NCBI GenBank assembly: GCA_021464245.1
Contig: JADCRB010000057.1
Location: 440,370-504,369 of the forward strand
From: Carallia brachiata
Taxonomy: Eukaryota; Streptophyta; Magnoliopsida; Malpighiales; Rhizophoraceae
DNA length: 64,000 nt
Reading direction: 5' to 3'
Made by a program: the position numbers and the translations under genes. Below, in pieces: positions 9,342-19,679 of the stretch. Each line of letters begins with the position of its first letter. The stretch's first letter is position 1. Below the pieces are notes generated by a model. It saw nothing but the letters and a program-made list of their open reading frames with translations, did not search any database and was not told the origin of the DNA.

Positions 9342-11738
9342 TCAATGCTCCAGCATCATAATCATCAGTTGCTCATCTTCCATGTCTACCCTTTCATCTG
9401 CAGCATCTTGTAGCTGCAATGCCATCTCAAGGTTTCCAAGAACGTCGCCCATTGATGGTCTATCAGCTCGGTTATCAGCCAAGCACTTAACAGCAATACT
9501 AGCAAAAGCATCGAGGCAGTCCAATGCGATTTTTCCTCTCAGATATGGATCTACCATGCGATGGATTGTCCCATTTCGATGACAAATCAATGCCCACTGT
9601 GCCAAGCTAATCTTCTCTTCATCTTCCTCAACCATGGGTTTCACGGCCGGCCTTGCAGACAAGACTTCAAACAAGACCACCCCAAATGAATAAACATCCG
9701 ACTTCTCAGTTAATCTTTTACTTCTGTAATAATTAGGGTCCAAGTATCCAAATGTTCCCTTCACCTCTGTGCTAACGTACTGATGGCCGTGTGATTCCGA
9801 GTGGCAAATTTTTGATAGGCCGAAATCCGAGACCTTGGCCACCCAATCATGATCTAGCAGTATGTTTGTCGACTTGATGTCTCTGTGAATGATGGTGTGC
9901 TTCGTGCCAGTATGGAGGTAGTGTAATCCCCTGGCAGCACCTATGCAAATGTTAAGCCTCATGTTCCATGACAATGGTGGATTGTTAGTATTGTAGAGAT
10001 GATCGCGGAGAGTGCCACCGGCCATGTAGCCATAGACCAGGATTAGCTCATTGTCATCCTGGCAGAAGCCAAGCAGGGAAACCAAGTTCGTGTGACTGAA
10101 TGTTGAGAGCAACTCAATTTCATTTTGGAACTCCTGGACTCCTTGGCGGGACTCCCGATTTTTGCGCTTGATGGCCACTTTGGTTACTCCCCCATCGATC
10201 AAGCCTTTGTAAACCTTGCCAAAGCCGCCTTCGCCAATTATGCAAGCTTCACTGAAATTGTTTGTGGCCGCTCTGATCTCTTCCAATGCAAATTGACGAC
10301 AGCATTCTGATGATATTACCGGGCGCTTCTTTACATTCCTGTACCTCATTGGCAAAACATTTAGATTCTTCACAATCACTGACTTGTAAAATATCAAACA
10401 TAATAGAATTATGGAAGCAGAGCCACCCAAAACACCAAAAATCAATTTTCTTGAGGGCGTCTTCTCCCTCTCTTTTTCCACTTTCAGTTGCAAATGTGCT
10501 GCAAGATTGCCATTTCTGTCACTCATTTTCGCAATCTCAATTCCATTCAGTATGGCATCTGCAAATTTAGGCTTCGAGTCTATATTTGGCTGCAAGGCAA
10601 TAATGATATCTTGCCTTTCCCCCGCCCCTTCTGAAATATTGACAAAGTAATCTCTGTAAATCGCCACCGATGGCTTACCTGCCAAAGCAATCAAATCCAG
10701 GCTCTTTTCTACCGTACTATTGTTGATATGTACCTTGAAAACCCTTTGATTCACCTCTGTTACCCCAAATTCTATCTCACAAAAATGAAGTCTAACAAAA
10801 TATTCAAAGCCTGAATCAACTGAAAATGCCCAAATCAGATTGCTATTCATGTTTACCGCGTCATGGCTGCCCATCGTCCTTGCTGTGCTATACAAATCCC
10901 CAGGTGCGCCATACTGCTCGGGTCTCCAAGAAGGGTACACTAAGTAATCTGGTGACGTGCTAATGACCATGCCTGCGTTGGAACTGGACATGTAGCTCTG
11001 GTCATTGACCCCATTCCATAAATAGTCTCTAGCTGTCCCGCCTACGTTGATTCTGTAAAGCATCTCAAGAACAGGCTGATCATGAATAGAGCTGAGATCG
11101 GAGTAATTTTCGTTTGCAGAACTATTGTAGAGATTGGCGAACATCGGAAGAATCTCTATCCCATTTACAAAGGCAAAAGCATTAGTAATATTAACTGATG
11201 GGATGAAGCTGATGTTCAAGGTTTGATCTTTCAAGTTCACTGCATAATCTTTAGTAAAATAAGTCAATGTCAAGGTATTGGCAGTGACATAAGGGCTGAA
11301 GTTGTCTAAGAGAGTGTAATGACCGGTTATGACAGAGAAACAGGCCTTGGAAATATGGCCCATGCCGCCAGAGTAAGAAGCTGGATAGAAGTGAAATCTT
11401 ACATACTTCACCCCGGGGGACGCAGGGAAGGAGTAGACAAATGTAGAGCGAGAGGCGCGTGCAGTCGAGTATGGTATTCTGGGGATCTCATTACTTGCCG
11501 ATGTTGAAACTACCATGCTTGTTTTCGTTACATATTCAGGAGGAATATACTCTGAACTTGCGTCTCCAGTCCAATGTTTTCCATTGAATGATGAAGATTG
11601 TGCTGATCCACAGTCCAGGGTTATATTTTCTGGGGGCAGAGCTGAAGATTTGAGTAGGCGGCATAGACACAACAAGGTGATGATAGCTGAGAGATAAAAG
11701 TCTTTGTTTTTCCGTTCCATCACGGTGGCAATAAGCAC
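9342..11738 (-). CDS. CrRLK1L-type malectin-like receptor kinase, complete and intronless
   Basis: This is a single 798-codon frame. A signal peptide lies at about residues 12-33 (the start could equally be Met7, at 11720, just before MERKNKDF). Two tandem malectin-like repeats cover about 36-405 and include the conserved ITLDCGS start and the later RLHFCEIEFG. A membrane helix lies at about 432-453. The Ser/Thr kinase covers about 495-770: glycine loop GEGGFG at 502-507, VAIK lysine 524, HRD aspartate 620, DFG at 638-640, GTFGYLDP at 661-668 and RPSM at 760-763. All catalytic residues are present. The length is close to the family norm of about 850. Members (FERONIA, THESEUS, HERCULES types) sense cell-wall state or RALF peptides at the plasma membrane. 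I cannot assign a specific orthologue. It sits between two LTR retrotransposons, with copia about 60 bp 3' of the stop and gypsy about 385 bp 5' of the start. Confidence 0.92.
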   Translation of the reverse strand: MLIATVMERKNKDFYLSAIITLLCLCRLLKSSALPPENITLDCGSAQSSSFNGKHWTGDASSEYIPPEYVTKTSMVVSTSASNEIPRIPYSTARASRSTFVYSFPASPGVKYVRFHFYPASYSGGMGHISKACFSVITGHYTLLDNFSPYVTANTLTLTYFTKDYAVNLKDQTLNISFIPSVNITNAFAFVNGIEILPMFANLYNSSANENYSDLSSIHDQPVLEMLYRINVGGTARDYLWNGVNDQSYMSSSNAGMVISTSPDYLVYPSWRPEQYGAPGDLYSTARTMGSHDAVNMNSNLIWAFSVDSGFEYFVRLHFCEIEFGVTEVNQRVFKVHINNSTVEKSLDLIALAGKPSVAIYRDYFVNISEGAGERQDIIIALQPNIDSKPKFADAILNGIEIAKMSDRNGNLAAHLQLKVEKEREKTPSRKLIFGVLGGSASIILLCLIFYKSVIVKNLNVLPMRYRNVKKRPVISSECCRQFALEEIRAATNNFSEACIIGEGGFGKVYKGLIDGGVTKVAIKRKNRESRQGVQEFQNEIELLSTFSHTNLVSLLGFCQDDNELILVYGYMAGGTLRDHLYNTNNPPLSWNMRLNICIGAARGLHYLHTGTKHTIIHRDIKSTNILLDHDWVAKVSDFGLSKICHSESHGHQYVSTEVKGTFGYLDPNYYRSKRLTEKSDVYSFGVVLFEVLSARPAVKPMVEEDEEKISLAQWALICHRNGTIHRMVDPYLRGKIALDCLDAFASIAVKCLADNRADRPSMGDVLGNLEMALQLQDAADERVDMEDEQLMIMMLEH

Positions 11739-12118
11739 GGAAAGAAAATAAATTGCAGTAGATAAAACACTCTCTAAAGGGCAAGTAATACATTGCCCAC
11801 TTCCTCTTGGACCACTTGCATTGTCTTTTTTTTTTTTTTAATAAAAAAATTTATTATAAATATATTAATTATTAAATCTATAGACTGAAGTCAAATCAAT
11901 TTATCTGTATGATTCATTCAAGTTGATTTATAAAAAAAAATTTAACATTTGAATACTATTAAACTTGCTATAACCCGATTAAATTATATTAATAAAGTTA
12001 AAACTAAGGATTCGCATTGTCCATTCCTCTTCAATATCCAGCAACAAAATTTAAATGTTTTGAATTTATCCTTGATATTACTTGCTGTTCTGGGGTAAAT
12101 ATGACCATATCGGGGGAT
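11739..12118. other. Short upstream region of the receptor kinase gene
   Basis: AT-rich, no coding frame. This is all that separates the kinase start codon from the gypsy insertion, so the native promoter beyond about 385 bp has been displaced about 9.9 kb away. A T run lies at 11826-11839, and I see no confident TATA box. Confidence 0.5.
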
Positions 12119-12123
12119 CTCAT

Positions 12124-12742
12124 TGTAAACAAATAAATTTATGAAAAAAAAAAAAAAATATATGGTTGGCAGCTGCGAACCTAATTAAATGCCACCAACC
12201 ATTTGGTTGGTGGCAGACAGGCATGAGGAGGCCTTATAAATTGGCCTCCCCAATTGAATGAAATGCAAAAAAAAAAAAAAAGAAGGGGCAGCGAAGCGTA
12301 GTGCAGAAAGAAGAAAGAAAAAAAAGAAAGAAAGCAGCGAAGCAAGCGCAGTAAAAAAAAAAAAGAAAAATCCGGTTGGGATTAAGCCTTATACGGCCCT
12401 CAGCAAAATCCAGGCAACTCATCCGAAAATAAGTCCATTCGACCCTCGGTGAAATTAAGTCAGATCGGCTCAGATCAGATCTCTGCGGTTCATAACCGTA
12501 GTCAAAACGTCCAAATCAGACACAGTTTCAGCCTATCCAATTCAAGAAAAAGCGGTGGAAATTATTTCTGTCAAGATCAAACTCGTGCAGCCCTTGACGG
12601 AGTAAAAAAAAGGAACACTAATCGGAGGATCTACGGAGATCGACCCCACATAAATTTTCTTTTATTTTTACAATTTTTATTTGTAATTTGTTGTTTGTAT
12701 TTTCGAGTTTAATTGTTTTAGACTCGAAATTTAGGCTTTACA
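12124..12742 (+). repeat. 5' LTR of the gypsy element
   Basis: A 619-bp TG...CA repeat. Its U3 holds nested inverted repeats: a nearly palindromic GGTTGGCAGCTGCGAACC (12164-12181, one arm base changed), CCACCAACC / GGTTGGTGG (12192-12213) and GGAGGCC / GGCCTCC (12227-12249) enclosing a TATA box. A long purine-rich AAG/A tract follows at about 12268-12368. Confidence 0.93.
12235..12241 (+). promoter_or_regulatory. TATA box in the 5' LTR
   Basis: TATAAAT sits exactly in the 9-nt loop of the inverted repeat GGAGGCC / GGCCTCC. It is the best candidate for the element's own promoter, given its U3 position upstream of the transcribed leader. The equivalent in the 3' LTR is at 21457-21463. Confidence 0.6.
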
Positions 12743-12748
12743 AATTTT

Positions 12749-12766
12749 TGGCACGCTCGGTGGGAC
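12749..12766 (+). promoter_or_regulatory. Candidate primer-binding site of the gypsy element
   Basis: TGGCACGCTCGGTGGGAC starts six bases after the 5' LTR. A TGG start just after the LTR is the expected form of a site matching a tRNA 3' CCA end, and similar TTTGGC... sites are usual in Tat elements. I cannot assign the tRNA from memory. Confidence 0.45.
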
Positions 12767-12791
12767 AACTTCACCTCCCACCTCTTGTTCC

Positions 12792-12962
12792 TTAAAAAAA
12801 AAAAAAGAGGTAAAAAGGGAGCCGAGAGAAAAAAAAAAGTAAAAAGTAAAAAAAGTAAAAAGTAAAAAGTAAAAAGTAAAAAAAAAGGTAAAAAAAAAGT
12901 AAAAAGTAAAAAGTAAAAAAAAGGTAAAAAAAAAGTGAAAAAAAAGTAAAAAAAAAAAAAAT
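12792..12962 (+). repeat. A-rich (AAAAAGT)n low-complexity leader
   Basis: Runs of A broken by GT or GGT, in the untranslated leader between the primer-binding site and gag. They probably grew by slippage. Confidence 0.8.
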
Positions 12963-12983
12963 TTCAGGTGTTCTGCACATCAA

Positions 12984-14165
12984 ATGGCACCAAAAAGAAG
13001 TACAGCTGCCGGTACCAACAAGAAGGCAACGGCTCCATTACCTGCATCAACTACCCTACCTGGGTACGCAAGTCCAGAAACCCGGGGACGGACACAATTT
13101 CTTGCCGTCCAAACCCAAAAAAATATCGAAATGGAGAGTCCACAACTCGCACAACAGGATCTCTCCCCTGACTCTCTTACCGTATGGACGAGTCGATCAC
13201 CCACCCCGATCGAAGTTGGGGGCAACACGACGAAGCCTGCTTAACAGAATCCAACTCATTCTGTAGAGATCCACACAGAGCAATCAGAAGAGCTTTCTCC
13301 CCCAGTCTTTCGCGGAGCCTCATCTGTTGCCGTCATGATGACCAACACAACCAGTACAGAGGAAAGAATTTCAGAATTGGAGAATAAAATTTTGTAGCTG
13401 ATCAGAGTCGTGGAGGAAAAAGATCAACAGATCGCCGCTCTCAAAGGAAAAGCCCCGATCCAAATTGATCCCGAGATTCGCGAGGAGCAACCATATCCAC
13501 CCGGTTTCACTCCAGAAGCCACACCAGACGTCTTCACTGCAGAAAAGCGACCAGGTAGTTCTACACAGCTGCCACCCTCAAATTCTGTAGCTTCGCTATC
13601 TGTTCAACAATTGCAGGAAATGATAGCCAATACGATCCGACTGCAACAAGCTGCATCCTTCCAAGGATCACAGATGTACGTCAAACCGTACACCAGACGG
13701 ATCGAAAGTCTCAACATGCCCTTGGGCTACCACCGCCCAAATTTCAACAATTCGACGGACGAGGCGATCCCAAACAGCACATCGCCCACTTCGTTGAAAC
13801 CTGCAACAACGCAGGGACTTACGGAGATCTCTTGTTGAAGCAGTTTGTTCGTTCACTCAGGGAGACCGCTTTCACTTGGTTCATAAATCTTGAACCAGAA
13901 TCAATCGACAGTTGGGAACAGCTACAACGAGAGTTCCTCAACAGATTTTTCAGCACTCGAAGGACGGTAAGTATGATGGAGCTTACCAGCACCAAATAAA
14001 GGAAAAGAGAGCCCGTTGTCGAATACATCAACAAATGGCGTGCCCTCAGCTTGGACTGCAAAGATCACCTGACGGAGATTTCTGCCGTAGAGATGTGCAT
14101 CCAGGGAATGCATTGGGAGCTGTTATACATCCTGCAGGGTGTTAAACCCCGAACTTTCGAATAAC
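12984..14165 (+). pseudogene. gypsy gag (disrupted)
   Basis: The likely start is the ATG at 12984 (MAPKRSTAAGTNKKA). The same frame continues to about 13735 through a coiled-coil-like stretch (EERISELENKI, then VVEEKDQQIAALKG) but is interrupted by TAA at 13242-13244 and TAG at 13395-13397. A frameshift near 13735, before FDGRGDPKQHIAHFVE-type sequence, and another near 13990 break the retrotransposon gag domain. Its blocks FVRSLRETAF, WEQLQREFLNRFF and VTRAHDMKISI are clear in alternating frames. The gag protein would form the particle that packages element RNA. The sequence resembles gag of Tat-type gypsy elements. This copy cannot make the full protein. Confidence 0.85.
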
Positions 14166-15300
14166 TGGTGACCCGCGCACATGATATGAAGATAAGCATC
14201 CAGACTTCCGGAGGCACGGTTCCCATCCAGTTGGACCAGCAAGGGGGCAGAAGGGAGATTAAGAAACCCAACAGCTCCAGAAAAGGAAAAGAAGTGATGA
14301 CTGTTGAAGCTGCACCAGTAAAAGTGGGCGCCAAAGCTAAGGTAAATCCTCCGACGCAAATAACTCAGCCAAAACAACAGGAAAGGCGGAAGGTGACATT
14401 GCGAGAGCTGGAGCAGAAGCAGTATCCATTCCCCGACTCTGACGTCCCCGACATTCTTGAACAACTCTTGGAGGCAAAGCTGATCGAACTCCCAGAGTGC
14501 AAGCGGCCTAATGAAAAGGATCGAGTCAGTGATCCGAGATTCTGCAAATATCACCGGATAGTAAGTCATCCAACCGAAAAAGTGTTTCGTCCTGAAGGAG
14601 CTAATCATGAAGCTCAAAAGCCAGAATAAAATCATTCTGGGCCAGGAAGGCATAACTTCTGCAAACCAGACCACCATCACTTCAAAACCATCAGAAGAGG
14701 TGACACATCATAAGGAGGAGCCGCTCGACAACAAAAAGTCGACAACGGAGAAGGTATATGAAGCTCTCCAAATCCTTCTCGCTAACCCTCAGCTGTTTAT
14801 AGCTCTGCAATCAACAGAAGTGTGGCAAAATCAAGTCAACAATACTCTCCAGACCTCGGCTGAATCACAGCCATCACATGATTCTAACTCAGCGGAGCAG
14901 CAGGCGGCCCAAAATCACGTCAGATGTTACTCTGCTATCTCATTTTCAGATGAGGATCTCCTGCTGGGGTCCAAACCCCACAATCGGCCACTGTATGTAT
15001 CAGGCTATGCGAAAGAACAGAAGGTCCGACGTATTCTGATTGACGATGGCTCAGCAGTCAATATTATCCCAAAATCCACTATAAAGGAGCTCGGCATCGG
15101 CATTGATGAATTATCAGACAGCCGCTTGATGATTCATGGCTTTAATCAAGGAGGATAGAAAGCAATTGGGATGATTCGCTTGGAGCTAACTATCGGTAAT
15201 CTCACTTCTAACACTCTGTTTCATGTGATTGATGCACGTACCACGTATAAATGTTGCTAGGACGACCGTGGATTCATGGAAATGGAGTTGTGCTCTCAAG
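14166..15300 (+). pseudogene. gypsy gag C-terminus and aspartic protease (disrupted)
   Basis: Two overlapping frames (14168-14629 and 14607-15158) carry a linker rich in Lys and Gln, a conserved SDPRFCKYHRIVSHPTEK block and then the retropepsin-like protease with active site Asp-Asp-Gly-Ser-Ala at 15042-15056. A TAG at 15156-15158, right after MIHGFNQGG, interrupts the protease. The flap and C-terminal part (LLGRPWIHGNGVV) follow at 15251 in another frame. The protease cleaves the polyprotein; here it is split by stops. Confidence 0.85.
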
Positions 15301-15995
15301 CCTGCATCAGTGCTTTAAGTATTACAATGGTGGCGTTCAAAAGGTCAATGCTGATTTAAAGCCGTTTGATGATGCTGAATCACATTTGGCGGATGCAATC
15401 TTCTACACCGACACAGACAATCCGAAAATCGTTCCATCAAAAGCTACTTGGACTGGGGGCATCCACAAAAAGGGAAAAGCTGTCGAAGAACCTGCCAATG
15501 TTCAACCCCAGGCTCCAACAAATGAAAAGCTGCCACAGCCTGCTGAACTCCGTCTGAAGGATGTTGCATCTTCAAGCTCCACTCCAGTCCTACGCTATGT
15601 GCCGAAGTCACGACGCTCAGAAGGTCAACCCCTGGGGCAGTCGAAGGCGGCTCACTTCCAGAAAGAAGAACACACGAAGGATTCGATCCTAATGCATACA
15701 AGCTCTTGGCCAAGGCGGGCTATGACTTCTCAAACCCGAGCACAATGAGTACGCTGCCGTCCACACATGGCGCCGCTTCTCAATCATTACAGTCCCGACC
15801 TGGCTTAGGTTATCAGGAGAAGTCACCTGTGCGGATCACGCTAAAGAGCCGAAGCCGAGCAGCTGATGCACGCGCCATCACCACCACCATCAAACAAGAC
15901 AGGCTTATCCAATCAAACAAAGAAGGTGAAGTCAGAGGTTCTGCATTTCATGTCACAATTAGCGAGGAGGCTGAGTCGACTCATCAGATGGTGAA

Positions 15996-18013
15996 GTGAA
16001 GGAGGCTCCCCCGGAACTTGAAGATGGTGGCCAAGCAACTGTTGATGAACTCAAGGAGGTCAATCTTGGCTCTCCGGAAGATCCTCGACCTACATTTGTA
16101 AGTGCTTTACTTACTGCAGAAGAAGAAAGAATATGTTCAGGTATTAAGTCAATACAGGGACGTGTTCGCATGGAGTTACAAAGAAATGCCTGGACTTGAC
16201 CCAAAAATTGCGGTGCATCGTCTAGCAGTAAAGAAGGGTGTTCGTTCTGTCAAGCAGCCACAACGACGGTTCCGCCCGGAACTCATTCCACAAATCGAGG
16301 AGGAGGTGAACAAGCTGATCAATGCGGCTTCATCCGAGAGGTCACCTACCCAACGTGGATTGCCAACATTGTCCCGGTAAGAAAGAAGAATGGACAGTTG
16401 AGGGTATGTGTTGATTTTCGAGATCTTAACAGGCCTGCCCGAAAGATGACTTTCCATTGCCCATAACGGAGATCACAGTCGATGCAACAACGGGTCACGA
16501 AGCATTGTCCTTCATGGATGGTTCTTCAGGCTATAACCAAATCAGAATGGCACCAGAAGACGAGGAGTTGACAGCATTCCGCACCCCAAAAGGTATATAC
16601 TGCTACAAAGTTATGCCGTTTGGATTGAAAAATGCTGGCGCCACTTATCAACGTGCTATGCAAAAAATTTTTGATGACATGCTGCACAAGATTGTAGAAT
16701 GTTATGTTGATGACTTAGTTGTAAAGACTAAGAAGCGCAAAGACCACCTCGAGGATCTCAAGACAGTGTTCGAAAGACTTCGGAGGCATCAGCTCAAAAT
16801 GAACCCTCTCAAGTGCGCATTCGGTGTCACATCAGGAAAGTTTCTTGGGTTCGTGGTGCGCCATCGTGGAATCGAAGTTGATCAGTCAAAGGTTGAGGCA
16901 ATTCAAAAGATGCCTGAACCTAAAAACCTGCACGAGCTGCGAAGTCTACAAGGAAAGCTGGCCTACATTCGCCGTTTCATCTCCAATTTAGCTGGGAGAT
17001 GTCAACCTTTCCATCGGTTGATGAAGAAGGATGTCAACTTCGAGTGGGACGAAGCTTGCAGCAAAGCCTTTGAGAGCATAAAGAAGTACCTTTCCAATCC
17101 ACCAGTCCTAGGAGCTCCAATTCAAGGAAAGTCGTTGTCTACATTGCAGCGCAGGAAAGATCTTTGGGAGCCTTGCTTGCACAGGAAAACGAGCAGGGAA
17201 AGGAAGTTGCCCTGTTACTTGAGCAGAACACTAAACGGTCCGGAGCTGAGTTATTCGCCCATTGAAAAGACATGTCTAGCACTGTTCTTTGCCATTGACA
17301 AGCTGAGGCACTACATGCAAGCTCACACGGTACGTCTCATTGCCAGAGCTGATCCTGTCAAATATATCTTATCTAGACCAATCTTGTCAGGACGACTTGC
17401 CAAGTGGGCAGTAATCCTACAAAGCTACGACATTGTCTACGTGCCTCAAAAAGCAGTCAAAGGACAAGCTCTAGCAGACTTCCTTGCAGATCACCCTGTT
17501 CCGTCAGATTGGGAGTTCACAGATGATCTTCCAGATGAAGAGGTCTTTTACATTGAGACACTACCACCATGGACGATGTTCTTTGATGGTGCAGCAAGGC
17601 GTGATGGTGCTGGTGCCGGCATAGTGTTTGTCACTCCTCAACGACAAATACTACCATATGCTATCATTCTCGGTGAGTTATGTTCAAATAATGTTGCTGA
17701 ATACCAGGCTTTGATCATTGGTCTTCAAATGGCTGTCGATATGAAGATTCCAACTATAGAAGTCCATGGAGATTCCCAGCTCGTCATCAACCAACTTACA
17801 GGATTGTATGATGTGAAGAAAGAGGATGCGCCTTACCATCAACGTGCTCGACAGCTAATGGATGAATTTGAAAGCATCACCTTGGAGCATGTGCCTCGAC
17901 GAGAAAACACTCAGGCAGACGCGTTGGCTAACCTGGCCACTTCTCTTGCAAAGTCAGAAATCCAGGCTACAGTTGTTGCCGTATGCCAGAAATGGATAGT
18001 GCCACAAGGATGA
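15996..18013 (+). pseudogene. gypsy reverse transcriptase, RNase H and second RNase H (disrupted)
   Basis: The N-terminal part of the reverse transcriptase (YRDVFAWSYKEMPGLDP) lies in the frame at 16102-16380. After frameshifts near 16320 and 16440, a 518-codon frame (16457-18013) carries the rest: FMDGSSGYNQI, TPKGIYCYKVMPFGLKNAG and the catalytic YVDD at 16703-16714. A connection domain follows, then a frame slip near 17140. The first RNase H ends with SRPILSGRLAKWAVIL and GQALADFLADHP. A second RNase H begins at WTMFFDGAARRDGAG and continues NNVAEYQALIIGL, VHGDSQLVINQL and ENTQADALANLA. Having both a degenerate gypsy RNase H and an archaeal-type RNase H marks the Tat/Ogre lineage. The second one has its Asp, Glu, Asp and Asp residues. 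Confidence 0.88.
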
Positions 18014-19281
18014 TGAAGAAACTACAGCAGCCAACGCTGTATCTGTACGTCTCGCGGAGGACGAGGATTGGCGCCAACCAATCATTGACTACCTACAGCA
18101 CGGGAAGCTGCCGAAGATCGTCGTCATAAAACAGAAATTCAACGACGAGCTCCCCGGTTCATATATCTCAAGGATGCTCTGTATCGAAGGTCTTTTGATG
18201 GAGTTCTACTTCGCTGCCTAGCCAATGAAGAGGCAAAACAGGCTCTCACTGAAGCACATTCTGGTGTTTGTGGCGGACATCAATCGGGGCCTAAGTTGCA
18301 CTTTAACTCAGAAGGATGGGATACTACTGGCCAACTATGGTACGTGATTCAATTGAGTTTGCTAAAACTGTCAAGCTTGTCAATTTCATGCGAATTACAT
18401 ACATCAACCACCGGAGCCACTGCATCCAACTGTCTCATCCTGGCCCTTTGAAGCTTGGGGTCTCGACTTAGTGGGGCCCTTGCCAAAGTCATCCCTAGGT
18501 CACCTGTACATCCTCGCAGCAACGACTACTTCTCAAAATGGGCGAAGCCATTCCACTTAGAGAGGTAAAGAAGGAGCATGTTGCCAATTTCATCCGGACT
18601 CAGCTGATCTATCGCTATGGAGTCCCTCGATTCATCATCACTGATAATGGTAAGCAGTTCTACAACAGCTTAATCGACAAGCTCTGCGAGAAGTTCAAGT
18701 TCAAGCAGTACAAGTCATCCATGTACAATGCCCCAGCAAATGGCTTGGCCGAAGCATTCAACAAGACCTTATGCAACCTGTTGCGGAAGGTAGTCTCTAA
18801 ATCCAAAAGAGATTGGCATGACAGAATTCCGGAGGCATTATGGGCGTATCGTACAACTTACCGGACTCCAACACAGGCGACGCCATACTCACTTGTCTAC
18901 GGTGTCGAAGCAATACTGCCGTTGGAAACACAGATTCCATCCCTGCGCATGGCTGTTCTGGAAGGACTCACACAGGAGGAGAATGCTCGCCTACGTCTGG
19001 ATGAGTTAGAAGCCTCGATGAAAGGAGGCTCGAAGCACAACAGCAACTTGAGTGCTACCAAGCCCGGCTCACCAACACGTTCAACCGCAGGGTCGTCCTC
19101 GATCTTTTCAAGTTGGAGACCTTGTTCTTGCAGTGCGACGGCCCATCAACATGAAGCATCGGCTGTGAAGCTTACTTCCAAATGGGACGGGCCATACTTA
19201 GTAGGAGGCCTACACTCACAACGCTTACATGCTGTCAGACCAAGAAAGCGTCCGAATGCCCAATCAATGGTAAATTTCTGA
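18014..19281 (+). pseudogene. gypsy integrase (disrupted N-terminus)
   Basis: The zinc-binding N-terminal part lies at about 18240-18420 (HSGVCGGHQ, then CQACQFHA) with stops and frameshifts around 18220, 18345 and 18360. The core follows: FEAWGLDLVGPLPKSS supplies the first Asp, and after a slip near 18530 an intact frame (18538-19281) gives ITDNGKQF with the second Asp and APANGLAEAFNKT with the Glu. WAYRTTYRTPTQATPYSLVYG is the usual gypsy tail and is clear here. The C-terminal end (KWDGPYLVGG) is also present. It would insert cDNA into the genome, but this copy is broken. Confidence 0.85.
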
Positions 19282-19289
19282 AACAATAT

Positions 19290-19679
19290 TATGTATAAAT
19301 ATGTTTGAAAAAAAAAATCAAAAAAAAAAAAGAAAGAAAGAAAAAAAAAATCAAAAATCAAAAAAATCAAAAAATCAAAAAAAAAAAAGTTCGGAAGTCC
19401 CGATCTGAAAGTCCAAGCGAAAACCCAAACCCAAAAATCCAAACCCAAACACTTGAGCCCAATTCAGAAAACACAAATCCAAAAGTCCAAACCCAAACAC
19501 TCAACCCAAATCCAAAAAGTCCAAATCCAAACCCAAACACTCGACCCAAATCCAAAAATCCAAGTCTAAAAACCCAAACACTCAACCCAAATCCAATCTA
19601 AAACCCAAAACCCAAAAATTTCAAGTTCTAGACACAATCCAAAACCCAAGTTCAAAATCCAATCCAACTCCTGGCCTGC
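19290..19679 (+). repeat. Low-complexity spacer: A-rich tract, then CCCAAA-type repeats
   Basis: 19300-19390 is nearly all A with TC interruptions. 19390-19670 is built from variants of CCAAACCCAAACACTCAACC and CCAAATCCAAAAAGTCC. The motif is not the plant telomere unit (CCCTAAA). It separates the integrase from the WOX-like frame. Confidence 0.75.

Noticed and set aside
13668..14680. Several minus-strand frames of 60-185 codons over the gypsy gag
   Set aside because: They are antisense shadows of gag coding sequence with no domain of their own.
19390..19670. Telomere-like CCCAAAC repeats
   Set aside because: The unit is not CCCTAAA and is irregular; it is low-complexity spacer inside the gypsy element.
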